A DNA stretch of 64,000 nucleotides from Roseomonas gilardii (GTDB taxonomy: Bacteria; Pseudomonadota; Alphaproteobacteria; Acetobacterales; Acetobacteraceae): positions 2,363,501 to 2,427,500 of the forward strand of contig NZ_CP015583.1 of NCBI RefSeq assembly GCF_001941945.1, given 5' to 3'. This document shows, one piece after another, positions 37,476-47,669 of the stretch. The first letter of the stretch is position 1. Each line of letters begins with the position of its first letter. Made by a program: the position numbers and the translations under genes. The notes below the pieces were generated by a model. The model saw only the letters and a list, made by a program, of their open reading frames with translations. It was not told where the DNA came from and searched no databases.

Positions 37476-38446
37476 AGCCCCGCCCCCTCGGCGACGCTCT
37501 TCGCCAGCGCCACGACCAGATCGAGGGTCGGCGTCTCCACCCCCGCCATCCGCGCCAGGCGCAGCGGCGCCAGCATGATCGCCTCCACCTCCATCTGCCG
37601 TCCAAGTTCCAGGTCCTGCAGGATCGAGGGCTTGTGCGCGCTGCGCCCGACGCCCGACAGCTTCCCGACCGGGTCCTCGTCGAGCGTGATGCCGAGCCCG
37701 GCGGCGATGGCCTGCGCCTCGCGGATCATCCGCTCCGCCGCCGCGGAGACCACGGGGTCGGCATAGGTCTCCCGCAAGTTCCGTCGCGTCAGGATGCAGA
37801 GCGGCCCATAGGAGATGTTGCCCATCAGCTTGGCCCAGATCTCCTTGCGGATCTCCGTGGTCACGGGCACCTCGCTGAGCCCGCCGGCCCGCAGCACCCC
37901 GGCCAGCGCCTCGGCGCGCGGCGTCACCCGCCCGTCCGGCTCGCCCAGGATCAGGCGGCTGCCCTTGCCCTCCACCGACACCACCCCGGGCTCGACCACG
38001 GTGCAGGAGGAATAGACCACCCCGCCCACCGTGCGCGCGATGCCCACGGCCTCCCGCAGCACGCCGCCCGGGTCGAGCTCCGGCATGCTCCGCCCCACCA
38101 GCACCCCGCCGGCCCCGTCCGCATACCACCAGGGGATGCCGTTCATCGCGAAGACCACCGCGGTCTCCGGCCCGAGCAGCGGCCCGATCGCCCGGGCCAC
38201 CTGCGGCAGGGCCGGCGCCTTGGTCGTGACGACCACCGCATCCTGCGGCCCTAGCTCCGCCGGGTCCTCTGCCGCGGCGATGCGCGCATGGTGCTCGCCG
38301 TCATAGGCCCGCACGGTCAGCCCGCGCGCGCGGATGGCGGCAAGCTGCGCGCCCCGCGCGACCACGGAAACCTCCGCCCCGCCCTTCGCCAGCCGCATCG
38401 CCAGATGGCCACCGATCGCCCCGGCGCCGAAGACGCAGACTTTCAT
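37457..38446 (-). CDS. panE: 2-dehydropantoate 2-reductase family protein
   Basis: Ketopantoate reductases convert ketopantoate to pantoate with NADPH for coenzyme A synthesis. The 329-residue product begins MKVCVFGAGAIGGHLAMRLA, with the GxGxxG Rossmann motif, and has the ApbA signatures VVVTTKAPALPQVARAI, EIWAKLMGNISYGPLCILTR (with the conserved Lys) and SGVGRSAHKPSILQDLELGR. The strongly conserved PSMLQD-like motif supports the family, but many paralogues act on other 2-oxoacids, so the symbol is tentative. It is upstream of no other pan gene. The neighbouring M20 gene is co-directional. Confidence 0.82.
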   Translation of the reverse strand: MKVCVFGAGAIGGHLAMRLAKGGAEVSVVARGAQLAAIRARGLTVRAYDGEHHARIAAAEDPAELGPQDAVVVTTKAPALPQVARAIGPLLGPETAVVFAMNGIPWWYADGAGGVLVGRSMPELDPGGVLREAVGIARTVGGVVYSSCTVVEPGVVSVEGKGSRLILGEPDGRVTPRAEALAGVLRAGGLSEVPVTTEIRKEIWAKLMGNISYGPLCILTRRNLRETYADPVVSAAAERMIREAQAIAAGLGITLDEDPVGKLSGVGRSAHKPSILQDLELGRQMEVEAIMLAPLRLARMAGVETPTLDLVVALAKSVAEGAGLYVPEG

Positions 38447-38479
38447 GCCGACCTCATTCTCCTGTCAGGCCCGTCACGC

Positions 38480-39664
<1,185 letters not shown>

Positions 39665-39864
39665 CGGAGCCTCCGGAGGGCGCGGGACGGCCCCGGCGGG
39701 CGGAGATCGCCCGGGGGCCGCGCGGAATGGAAAGCGGAAGGGCGGAAGCCCCTGCTGCGGGGCAGCATGAAAAAAGGTGGGCCATCCCACAAGGGCGGTC
39801 CCTTGCGACGAAGCGTTTCCCCGCATTACGCTTGGTCAACTTCAAAGTCATGGGAGGAAACGGG

Positions 39865-40056
39865 ATGCCGCGTGCCAATGGCGCCGCCGGCCGGTGCGCA
39901 GAGCGCCGGATGCCGGGATGTCCGGCGCAACCCGCCCGCCAGTTCCTCCCCATGCCTTTGCTGGACACTGCCTCTCCCCCGTCCGGGGTGGCTGAGGATG
40001 AGGCCATGCCCGGCCCGAACCGGCCGCGTAGCGCGATTCGGAGACAAGACGCGTGA
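39865..40056 (+). CDS. Possible 63-residue leader protein coupled to tctB
   Basis: An ATG at 39865 is preceded by GGGAGGAAACGGG, among the strongest ribosome sites in the window, and opens 63 codons whose TGA overlaps the tctB start as GTGA, the classic coupling arrangement. The product (MPRANGAAGRCAERR to RSAIRRQDA) is basic and Pro-rich and has no signal peptide or domain. It occupies the place where the receptor gene tctC commonly lies, so it may be a deletion remnant, a regulatory leader or a genuine small gene. Confidence 0.4.
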   Translation: MPRANGAAGRCAERRMPGCPAQPARQFLPMPLLDTASPPSGVAEDEAMPGPNRPRSAIRRQDA

Positions 40057-40649
40057 AGATCAACACGAAGGACCTGATCTCGGGGGGGCTGCTGGTACTG
40101 CTGGCCCTGGTCGGGCTCTGGCTGAACACGGAGCACACGCTGGGCGATGCCCGGCGGATGGGGCCGGGCTACATGCCCATGCTGGTGTTCGTGCTGCTGC
40201 TGGTGCTGGGGGCGCTGGTCGTCCTGGTGAGCCTGCGCAGCGGCCCGGACGCGCTGGAGCGCTGGACGAACACGGACCTGACGACGGTGCTGCTGGGCAC
40301 CGCGGCGGGGCTGGTGGTCTGGCAGGTGCTGGAACGCATGGGGGTCGGCGAGGGCAACTGGCGCCAGATCGGCTTCGCCTTCGTGGTCGGGCTGGGCATC
40401 ATGGCCGCCTCGCCGGGCTGGCGCCCGCTGGCGCTGGTCAGCGTCTCCATGGCGGTCTTCGCCCTGGCGCTGGAGCCGCTCGGGCTGGTGGTCGCGCTGG
40501 TGCTCAGCCTGACCGTCAGTGCCTTCGCCGACAGCAGCCACACGGCGCGGGGCGTGCTCGGCATGCTGGTGGCGCTGATCGTGATGGCCTGGGTCATCTT
40601 CATCTGGCAGCTCGACATCCGGGTGCCGGTTTGGCCGACGGCCTTCTGA
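40053..40649 (+). CDS. tctB: Tripartite tricarboxylate transporter small membrane protein TctB
   Basis: TctB is the small, poorly conserved membrane subunit of the TTT transporters. The 198-residue product has four predicted helices, from LISGGLLVLLALVGLWL, with the typical GPGYMPMLVFVLLLVLGALV. The start is GTG at 40053, overlapping the stop of an upstream small ORF. It is 13 bp upstream of tctA. No tctC receptor gene is present in the window, although the family usually needs one. Confidence 0.87.
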   Translation: MKINTKDLISGGLLVLLALVGLWLNTEHTLGDARRMGPGYMPMLVFVLLLVLGALVVLVSLRSGPDALERWTNTDLTTVLLGTAAGLVVWQVLERMGVGEGNWRQIGFAFVVGLGIMAASPGWRPLALVSVSMAVFALALEPLGLVVALVLSLTVSAFADSSHTARGVLGMLVALIVMAWVIFIWQLDIRVPVWPTAF

Positions 40650-40662
40650 GAGCACACGCACC

Positions 40663-42171
40663 ATGGACCTCATCGCCAACCTCGCGCACGGCTTCGGCGT
40701 CGCGCTCTCCTTCGACAACCTGCTCTTCGCGCTGCTCGGCGCCCTGATCGGCACCGCCATCGGCGTGCTGCCGGGCATCGGCCCGGTGGCCACCATCTCC
40801 CTGCTGCTGCCCATCACCTTCGGCCAGCCCGCCACCACCGCCATCATCATGCTGGCCGGCATCTACTACGGCGCCCAGTATGGCGGCTCGACCACGGCCA
40901 TCCTGCTCAACCTGCCCGGTGAGGTCTCCTCGGTCGTCACGACGCTCGAGGGCTACAAGATGGCCCGCAACGGCCGGGCGGGGGCGGCGCTGACCATCGC
41001 GGCGCTGGGCTCCTTCTTCGCCGGCACCGTGGCCACCCTGGTGGTGGCGGCCTCCGGCCCGCTGCTCACCCAGGTGGCGCTCTCCTTCGGCCCGGCGGAC
41101 TACTTCTCGCTCATGCTGCTCGGCCTGATCATCTCGGCCGTGCTCGCCCAGGGCTCGGTGCTCAAGTCCATCGCCATGGTGGTGCTGGGCGTGGCCCTCG
41201 GCCTGGTCGGCACCGACGTGCAGACCGGCCAGCAGCGCTTCACCTTCGGCATCCCCGAGCTTTCCGACGGCCTGGGCTTCGCCTCCATCGCCATGGGCAT
41301 GTTCGGCATCTCCGAGATCATCCTGAACCTGGAGCGCCCCGAGGCGCGCGAGGTGCTCAAGACCAAGATCGGCAGCCTGTGGCTGACCAAGGAGGAATTC
41401 CGCCGCGCCACCCCCTCGGTGCTGCGCGGCACGGTGCTGGGCTCGGTGCTGGGCATCCTGCCCGGCGGCGGCGCCGCACTCTCAGCCTTCGGCTCCTACA
41501 TGCTGGAGCGCAAGGTCTCCAAGTACCGCCACGAGTTCGGCAACGGCGCCATCGAGGGCGTGGCCGGGCCGGAATCCGCCAACAACGCCGCCGCCCAGAC
41601 CTCCTTCATCCCCCTGCTCACCCTGGGCATCCCCGCCAACGCGGTGATGGCGCTGATGGTCGGCGCCCTGATCATCCAGGGCATCCAGCCCGGCCCGCGC
41701 ATGGTGGAGGCCCAGCCCGACCTGTTCTGGGGCCTGATCTGCTCCATGTGGATCGGCAACCTGATGCTGCTGGTCATCAACCTGCCGCTGATCGGCATGT
41801 GGGTGAAGCTGCTCAGCGTGCCCTACAAGTACATGTACCCCGCCATCCTGATGTTCTGCGTGATCGGCGTGTACTCGCTCAACAACAGCGTCTTCGACGT
41901 CTACCAGACGCTCGCCTTCGGCATCCTGGGCTACGTCTTCACCAAGCTGAACCTTTCCGCCGCCCCGCTGCTGATCGGCTTCGTGCTCGGCCCGATGATG
42001 GAGGAACACCTCCGCCGCGCCATGCTCCTTTCCCGCGGCGACGCCTATGTCTTCATCGACTTCGCCAACCGCCCCATCAGCGCCTCCCTCCTGGTCATCT
42101 GCGCCATCGTCCTCGGCTCCATGATGCTTCCGGCTCTGCGCAAGAAAAAAGATGAGGCCATCGCGGAATGA
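40663..42171 (+). CDS. tctA: Tripartite tricarboxylate transporter large subunit TctA
   Basis: TctA is the large transporter subunit. The 502-residue product has about ten to twelve helices and the family's glycine-rich repeats: GALIGTAIGVLPGIGPVATI, GIYYGAQYGGSTTAILLNLP and the second-half copy GTVLGSVLGILPGGGAALSA with GIEGVAGPESANNAAAQ-like sequence. Substrates of the family are carboxylates such as citrate, and the substrate here cannot be read. A good terminator follows. Its receptor is probably encoded elsewhere. Confidence 0.93.
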   Translation: MDLIANLAHGFGVALSFDNLLFALLGALIGTAIGVLPGIGPVATISLLLPITFGQPATTAIIMLAGIYYGAQYGGSTTAILLNLPGEVSSVVTTLEGYKMARNGRAGAALTIAALGSFFAGTVATLVVAASGPLLTQVALSFGPADYFSLMLLGLIISAVLAQGSVLKSIAMVVLGVALGLVGTDVQTGQQRFTFGIPELSDGLGFASIAMGMFGISEIILNLERPEAREVLKTKIGSLWLTKEEFRRATPSVLRGTVLGSVLGILPGGGAALSAFGSYMLERKVSKYRHEFGNGAIEGVAGPESANNAAAQTSFIPLLTLGIPANAVMALMVGALIIQGIQPGPRMVEAQPDLFWGLICSMWIGNLMLLVINLPLIGMWVKLLSVPYKYMYPAILMFCVIGVYSLNNSVFDVYQTLAFGILGYVFTKLNLSAAPLLIGFVLGPMMEEHLRRAMLLSRGDAYVFIDFANRPISASLLVICAIVLGSMMLPALRKKKDEAIAE

Positions 42172-42203
42172 TCTTGTAAAAGTAACAAGTTTCAAAATTT
42201 GAG

Positions 42204-42231
42204 GCGGGCCTATGGCCCGCTTCCCTTTTAT
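42204..42231 (+). terminator. Rho-independent terminator after tctA
   Basis: GCGGGCC pairs with GGCCCGC across the loop TAT and is followed by TTCCCTTTTAT. It lies 32 bp after the tctA stop. A smaller AT-rich inverted repeat (CTTGT-N7-ACAAG) lies just before it. Confidence 0.8.
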
Positions 42232-42283
42232 GCAGCGCTCCGCTAGGTCGTGAAGCAACCGAGTGTAAGGACCCGCGCGATCG

Positions 42284-43714
42284 ATGACAGCTGCCGCTGC
42301 GTCTCTCATTCCCGTCGTCCTCTGCGGAGGGACCGGCACCCGGCTCTGGCCCCTGTCGCGCGAGGGTTATCCGAAGCAGTTCTGGCCCCTGGTCGGCGAG
42401 AAGACGATGCTCCAGGCCACGGCGAGCCGTGCCCAGGGCCCCGGCTTCGCGCCACCCATCCTGGTGGCCTCCGAACCGCACCGCTTCCTGGTGGCCGAGC
42501 AGTTGCGCGAGGACGGCATCGAAGGCGCGCGCATCGTCCTGGAGCCGGAGGGCCGTAACTCCGCCCCCGCCATCGCCGCCGCCGCCCTGATCGCCGCCGA
42601 GCAGGACCCACGCGCCATCCTCTGGATCATGGCCGCCGATGCCGTGATCCAGGACAAGGACGCCCTGCTGGAAGCGGTGAACCTCGCCGCCGAGGCCGCC
42701 AAGGCCGGCTCCATCGTGGCCTTCGGCATGAAGCCGACGGCGCCCGAGACCGGCTATGGCTACATCGAGGCCGGCGACCCGCTGCCGACGGCCGAGGGCC
42801 TCTTCAAGATCAAGAGCTTCGTCGAGAAGCCCAACGCCGCCACCGCCCGCCACTTCCTGGAAGGCGGCCGCCATCTCTGGAATTCCGGCATGTTCGTGGC
42901 CTCCGCCGCGACCTGGCTGGCGGAGCTGGAGCGCCTGGCGCCCGAGCTGATGGAGGCCGTGCGCGCCTCGGTGGAGGGCGCCAAGCGCGACCTCGACTTC
43001 GTGCGCCTCGATGCCGAAGCCTTCTGCAAGGCGCCGTCCATCTCCATCGACTACGCGGTGATGGAGAAGACCCCGCACGCCGTGGTCGTCCCCGCCTCGC
43101 TCGGCTGGTCCGATGTCGGCTCCTGGGATGCGCTCTGGGCCGTCTCGGCCAAGGACGAGAAGGACAACGCCACCCACGGCCCCGTCCATCTCGTGGAGGC
43201 CGAGGGCTGCTTCGTCCGCTCCGAGGGCATGCTCACCGGTGTGGTCGGCCTCAAGGACGCGGTGATCGTCGTCACCGAGGACGCCGTGCTCGCCATGTCC
43301 CGCGACAAGGCGCAGGACGTGAAGAAGCTGGTGGAGAAGCTCAAGGCCGCCGGGATCAAGGAGGCCACGGAACACCGCCGCGCCTACCGCCCCTGGGGCC
43401 ACTACGAGGGCCTCATCCTCGGCAACCGCTTCCAGGTGAAGAAGATCCAGGTCCGCCCGGGCCAGAAGCTCAGCCTGCAGAAGCACCACCACCGCGCCGA
43501 GCACTGGGTCGTCGTGAACGGCACCGCGATCGTGGAGCGGGATTCCGAGCGCATGCTCGTCCGCGAGAACGAGAGCGTCTACCTGCCGCTCGGCTGCGTC
43601 CATCGCATGGAGAACCCGGGCATGATCCCGCTGACCCTGATCGAGGTGCAGTCGGGCTCCTATCTCGGCGAGGACGACATCGTCCGCTACGAGGACAACT
43701 ACGGCCGGGCCTGA
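42284..43714 (+). CDS. manC: Mannose-1-phosphate guanylyltransferase / mannose-6-phosphate isomerase
   Basis: This bifunctional enzyme makes GDP-mannose for polysaccharides. The 476-residue product has the nucleotidyltransferase signature CGGTGTRLWPLSREGYPKQF near the N-terminus, FVEKPNAATARHFLEGGRHL, and NSGMFVASAATWLAEL. A C-terminal cupin carries the type II phosphomannose isomerase motifs RPGQKLSLQKHHHRAEHW and ESVYLPLGCVHRMENPG. Length matches AlgA/ManC. No capsule genes adjoin it, and terminators flank it on both sides, so it is probably transcribed alone. Confidence 0.94.
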   Translation: MTAAAASLIPVVLCGGTGTRLWPLSREGYPKQFWPLVGEKTMLQATASRAQGPGFAPPILVASEPHRFLVAEQLREDGIEGARIVLEPEGRNSAPAIAAAALIAAEQDPRAILWIMAADAVIQDKDALLEAVNLAAEAAKAGSIVAFGMKPTAPETGYGYIEAGDPLPTAEGLFKIKSFVEKPNAATARHFLEGGRHLWNSGMFVASAATWLAELERLAPELMEAVRASVEGAKRDLDFVRLDAEAFCKAPSISIDYAVMEKTPHAVVVPASLGWSDVGSWDALWAVSAKDEKDNATHGPVHLVEAEGCFVRSEGMLTGVVGLKDAVIVVTEDAVLAMSRDKAQDVKKLVEKLKAAGIKEATEHRRAYRPWGHYEGLILGNRFQVKKIQVRPGQKLSLQKHHHRAEHWVVVNGTAIVERDSERMLVRENESVYLPLGCVHRMENPGMIPLTLIEVQSGSYLGEDDIVRYEDNYGRA

Positions 43715-43765
43715 GGCCCAGCCTTCCCCCCGGGTGGCGCCACGGCGCCATCCGGTCCGAACGCG

Positions 43766-43799
43766 GAAACGGGCGCCTCCCACCGGGGGCGCCCGTTTC
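43766..43799 (+). terminator. Rho-independent terminator after manC
   Basis: GAAACGGGCGCC pairs perfectly with GGCGCCCGTTTC, with an inner CCC/GGG extension, followed by TCTCTTTC. It lies 51 bp after the manC stop. Confidence 0.85.
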
Positions 43800-43865
43800 T
43801 CTTTCGCCGCCGCGCACCGGAGGAGGCGTTTCCGCCCGCGCCTGCCACGCGCTACGCTGCGCCCC

Positions 43866-44747
43866 ATGCCCGCCTCCCCCCTCCCCGGCGCGTCCTGGCG
43901 CGTCGGCAGCGAAACCGGCCGCCTGAACGACGTGCTGGTCTGCCCGCCGGACCACTACCGCTGGCTGCCGCTGAACAGCATCGTCCGCCGCACCCTCGGC
44001 GAAACGCGGCAGCGCCCGGCCATCGAGCACCTGCGCGAACAGCATGCCGAGCTCTGCCACGCCCTGGCCCAGGGCGGCGCGCGGGTCCACCGGCTCGTGC
44101 CGGAACCGCACCTTCCCTACATGGTCTATACCCGCGACAGCGTGGTCGTGACCCATGCCGGCCCGGTGCTCTGCCAGCTCGAACGCCCGCAGCGCCGGGG
44201 CGAATACGCCCCCCTGATCGACTTCCACGCCGCCCAGGGCTCCACCTTCTGGCGCAAGTCCAGCGCCGGCACGCTGGAAGGCGGCGACATCCATATCATC
44301 CGCCCCGGCCTCGCCTGCATCGGCGCCAGCGGCGGCCGCACCGACGAGGACGGCGCCGAACAGCTCGCCGGCTGGCTTCGCGCCGAGGGCTGGGAGGTCC
44401 GCGTCGAGCCCTTCGACGAGCACTTCCTGCATCTCGACGTGATCTTCTGCATGGCCGCCCCCGGCCTCGCCGTCGCCTGCCTCGACGTGCTCGATCCGGG
44501 CTTCGTCGCCTGGCTGGCGGGGCACGGCATCCGCTGCCTTCCCGTCCCCTACCGCGACGCCATGTCCCTCGGCTGCAACATCCTCGCCCTGGGCGACGGC
44601 CAGGTGGTCTCCGCCCGGGCCAGCACCGCGCTCAACGCTGCCCTGCGGGCGGAGGGGCTGACGGTGCTCGATCCGGAGATCACACTCTTCACCCTCGGCG
44701 GCGGCGGTCCCCACTGCCTGACCTGCCCCCTGTCACGCGAGGCGTGA
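43866..44747 (+). CDS. Arginine deiminase/amidinotransferase-fold enzyme (DDAH-like)
   Basis: The 293-residue product has the pentein-fold motifs: YMVYTRDSVVVTHAGPVL, SSAGTLEGGDIHIIRPG (substrate-binding GTLEGGD), HFLHLDVIFCMAAPGLAV with the catalytic His, and GGGGPHCLTCPLSREA with the catalytic Cys. This is the pattern of dimethylarginine dimethylaminohydrolases and related arginine-converting enzymes. The start at 43866 fits the family. It lies directly upstream of the LDHD-like gene, with the stop within the latter's upstream region. The exact substrate is unknown. Confidence 0.86.
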   Translation: MPASPLPGASWRVGSETGRLNDVLVCPPDHYRWLPLNSIVRRTLGETRQRPAIEHLREQHAELCHALAQGGARVHRLVPEPHLPYMVYTRDSVVVTHAGPVLCQLERPQRRGEYAPLIDFHAAQGSTFWRKSSAGTLEGGDIHIIRPGLACIGASGGRTDEDGAEQLAGWLRAEGWEVRVEPFDEHFLHLDVIFCMAAPGLAVACLDVLDPGFVAWLAGHGIRCLPVPYRDAMSLGCNILALGDGQVVSARASTALNAALRAEGLTVLDPEITLFTLGGGGPHCLTCPLSREA

Positions 44748-44785
44748 CCCAATTTTCCTGTCGCGCGAAGCGGAGTGAAACGCCC

Positions 44786-46177
44786 ATGAACATCCAGTCG
44801 AGGCCCGTGGACCAGGTGATCGCCGAGGCCCGCGAATTCCTGGGCGACCGCCTTTCCACCAGCCAGGCGGTGCGGGAACAGCACAGCCGGGGGGAGGACA
44901 CCTCCACCCCCACCCTGCCCGACGCCGTCGCCTATGCGCAGACGACCGAGGAGGTTTCCCGCCTCCTCGCCCTCTGCCACCGGCACGAGGTGCCCGTGAC
45001 CGCCTTCGGCGCCGGCACCTCGCTGGAAGGCCATGCCAACCCCGTCCGCGCCGGCATCAGCCTCGACCTCTCACGCATGGACCGCATCTTGGAGGTCAGC
45101 CAGGAGGACATGGACTGCCTGATCGAGCCGGGCGTCACCCGCCACCAGCTCAACGACCACCTGCGCGACCAGGGCCTGTTCTTCCCCGTCGATCCCGGCA
45201 GCCACTGCACCATCGGCGGCATGTGCGCGACCCGCGCCTCCGGCACCAATGCCGTGCGCTACGGCACGATCCGCGAGAACGTCATGGGGCTGGAGGTCAT
45301 CCTCGCCGATGGCCGCGTCATCAACACCGGCTCCCGCACCCGCAAGGCCGCCAACGGCTATGACCTGACCCGGCTGCTGATCGGCTCCGAGGGCACGCTC
45401 GGCATCATCACGAAGATCCGCCTGCGCCTGCACGGCATCCCCGAGGCCACCTCGGCCGCGGTCTGCCAGTTCCAGACCCTGCGCGGCGCCGTGGAATGCG
45501 TCATCGCCACCATGCAGGCGGGCATCCCCGTCGCCCGCATCGAGCTGGCGGACGAGATCCAGATGGAAGCCTGCATCCGCTATTCGAAGCTGGAAGGCTA
45601 CGCCGCCCTGCCCACCCTCTTCCTCGAATTCCACGGCTCGCCCGCCGGCGTGCAGGAACAGGCGGAAACGGTGCAGGAACTGGCCGACGCCTTCGGCGGC
45701 AGCGGCTTCGCCTGGGCCACGGATGCCGAAACGCGCAACCGGCTCTGGAAGGCCCGGCACGACGCCTACTGGGCCGCGGTCGCGCTCAAGCCCGGCTCGC
45801 GCGGCATGGCCACCGATGTCTGCGTGCCCATCTCCCGCCTCGCCGAGGCGATCGTCGGCGCGAAGGAGGACATCCTCGCCTCCGGCATGACCGCGCCCAT
45901 CGTCGGCCATGTCGGCGACGGCAACTTCCACACCACCATCCTGGTGGACCAGGAGGACCCCACGGCGCAGGACCGCGCCTGGGAGCTGGACAAGAGGATC
46001 GTCGCCCGCGGCCTTTCCCTCGGCGGCACCTGCTCCGGCGAGCACGGCGTGGGCCTCGGCAAGCGGGAATTCCTGGAGACCGAGCACGGCCCCGAGGCCC
46101 TGGCGGTGATGCGCTCGGTCAAGACGGCGCTCGACCCCAAGGGCATCCTGAACCCGGGCAAGATCTTCCGGAACTGA
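44786..46177 (+). CDS. FAD-linked D-2-hydroxyacid dehydrogenase (LDHD/GlcD type)
   Basis: The 463-residue product has the FAD_binding_4 domain (VTAFGAGTSLEGHANPVRAG, FPVDPGSHCTIGGMCATRAS, GYDLTRLLIGSEGTLGII) and the C-terminal FAD-oxidase domain (GHVGDGNFHTTILVDQED, GTCSGEHGVGLGKREFLE). Members oxidise D-lactate, glycolate or other D-2-hydroxyacids and pass electrons to cytochrome or quinone. I chose the ATG at 44786, giving MNIQSRPVDQ; an in-frame GTG at 44744 adds 14 residues. It is 38 bp downstream of the deiminase-fold gene. Confidence 0.9.
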   Translation: MNIQSRPVDQVIAEAREFLGDRLSTSQAVREQHSRGEDTSTPTLPDAVAYAQTTEEVSRLLALCHRHEVPVTAFGAGTSLEGHANPVRAGISLDLSRMDRILEVSQEDMDCLIEPGVTRHQLNDHLRDQGLFFPVDPGSHCTIGGMCATRASGTNAVRYGTIRENVMGLEVILADGRVINTGSRTRKAANGYDLTRLLIGSEGTLGIITKIRLRLHGIPEATSAAVCQFQTLRGAVECVIATMQAGIPVARIELADEIQMEACIRYSKLEGYAALPTLFLEFHGSPAGVQEQAETVQELADAFGGSGFAWATDAETRNRLWKARHDAYWAAVALKPGSRGMATDVCVPISRLAEAIVGAKEDILASGMTAPIVGHVGDGNFHTTILVDQEDPTAQDRAWELDKRIVARGLSLGGTCSGEHGVGLGKREFLETEHGPEALAVMRSVKTALDPKGILNPGKIFRN

Positions 46178-46355
46178 CGCCTCGCCCTCCCCGGCGCCCT
46201 TGGGGCCACGCCGGACGCGGCGGGGAGGATTCAACACGACGGACCGGCCGCCCGCACGGGGGCGCCGGCCCGGCCCGGCATGGCCCAACGGCCGCCGGGC
46301 GGCCCGAGGGGCGGCACAAGCCTCCGGGCGGATCATGGGAAGGAAGACGCTCGCC

Positions 46356-47669
46356 ATGTCACGGCGCCAATCCAGGCTCCAGCCACGGGAAGCCCTGTCG
46401 CCGGCCGCCCCGCAGGCCGTCGGGGATCAGGCCGCACGGATCGCCGCGCCCGCCGAGGCCGGCTTCGTCCTGCCGGTCCTCGCCCTCGCCCTGGGCCACA
46501 TGCTGTCCAACGGGCTGCGCACCCTGCCCGCCATCGCCGCCGACCGCATCCAGCTCGATCTCGGCCTCACGGCGGAGGGCCTCTCCAGCCTCACCGGCTC
46601 CTACCACATCGCCTTCGCCCTGGGTCAGATCCCCGTCGGCGTGGCGCTGGACCGCTTCGGCGTGCGGCCGGTCTCCCTGGCCCTGCTGAGCATCGTCTGC
46701 ATCGGCACGCTGCTCGCCGCGCTGGCGGGCGGCCCGGCCGGCTTCCTCGTCGCGCAGCTCGTCCTCGGCCTGGGCTGCGCCGGGGCGCTGATCGCCCCGA
46801 TGACCCTGGCCGCCAAGCGCATGAGCCCGGCCCGCTTCGGCCTCTGGAGCGGGCTGATCCAGGCCATCGGCAACACCGGCATGCTGCTTTCCGCCTCCCC
46901 CCTCGCCTGGCTGGTGGAGCGGGAGGGCTGGCGCGCCGGCTTCTGGGCGGCGCTGGGCTTTGGCGTCTTCGCCCTGCTCTGCACCGCCCTGCTGGTGCGC
47001 GACCGTCCGGTGCCCGGCAGCGAGAGTCGCCGCTCCCTGCTGGGCGACGCGGTCGAGGTGCTGCGCCTCGTCGTCTCGCGCCGCCTGCGCGGGGCGGTGG
47101 TGCTGGCCTTCTGCTCCTTTGCCATCGTGGTCTGCCTGCGTGGCCTCTGGGGCGGTCCCTGGCTGATGCTGGACAAGGGCCTGGACCGCCTGCACACGGG
47201 ACATGTGCTGCTGCTGGCCACCCTGGCCCTGATCCTCGGCACCATCGGATGGGGCGTGGTGGACCGCCGGCACGAGGGCTGGCGCCGGCGCCTGCTGATC
47301 GGCGGGCATCTCGCCGCCGCCGCCGCCATCGGCCTGCTGGTCGCCGGCGGGCCGGATGGCCTGCTCGGCCCCCTGCCGGTGGGCTGGGACCTCGCCATGC
47401 TCACCCTCTTCGGCCTGAGCATCGGGGTGCAGCCGCTGATCTTCGCCGCCACCCGCGCCCTGGTGCCGCCGGAACAGACGGGCAAGGCGCTCTCGGCGGT
47501 GAACCTGTCCTTCTTCCTCGGGGCCGCCGTGCTCCAGCCCGGCTCGGGCGTGGTGGCGAGCCATGCCGGCACGGGCGCCGCGCTGCTCTTTCTGGCGTTC
47601 GTGGTGGTGCTCTGCACCCTCGCCTTCGCCTGGCTGGGGCGAAGCCGGCCGGCACCGGCCGGCCCGTGA
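46356..47669 (+). CDS. MFS transporter
   Basis: The 437-residue product has twelve predicted helices with the MFS motif LGQIPVGVALDRFGVRPVSL near loop 2-3. The second half begins near RRLRGAVVLAFCSFAIVV. The ATG at 46356 has GGAAGGAAG upstream; in-frame starts at 46335 and 46200 would add a basic leader. The family exports or imports small organic molecules, and the substrate is unknown. It is 178 bp downstream of the FAD dehydrogenase gene, so it could move a 2-hydroxyacid, but that is speculative. Confidence 0.86.
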   Translation: MSRRQSRLQPREALSPAAPQAVGDQAARIAAPAEAGFVLPVLALALGHMLSNGLRTLPAIAADRIQLDLGLTAEGLSSLTGSYHIAFALGQIPVGVALDRFGVRPVSLALLSIVCIGTLLAALAGGPAGFLVAQLVLGLGCAGALIAPMTLAAKRMSPARFGLWSGLIQAIGNTGMLLSASPLAWLVEREGWRAGFWAALGFGVFALLCTALLVRDRPVPGSESRRSLLGDAVEVLRLVVSRRLRGAVVLAFCSFAIVVCLRGLWGGPWLMLDKGLDRLHTGHVLLLATLALILGTIGWGVVDRRHEGWRRRLLIGGHLAAAAAIGLLVAGGPDGLLGPLPVGWDLAMLTLFGLSIGVQPLIFAATRALVPPEQTGKALSAVNLSFFLGAAVLQPGSGVVASHAGTGAALLFLAFVVVLCTLAFAWLGRSRPAPAGP

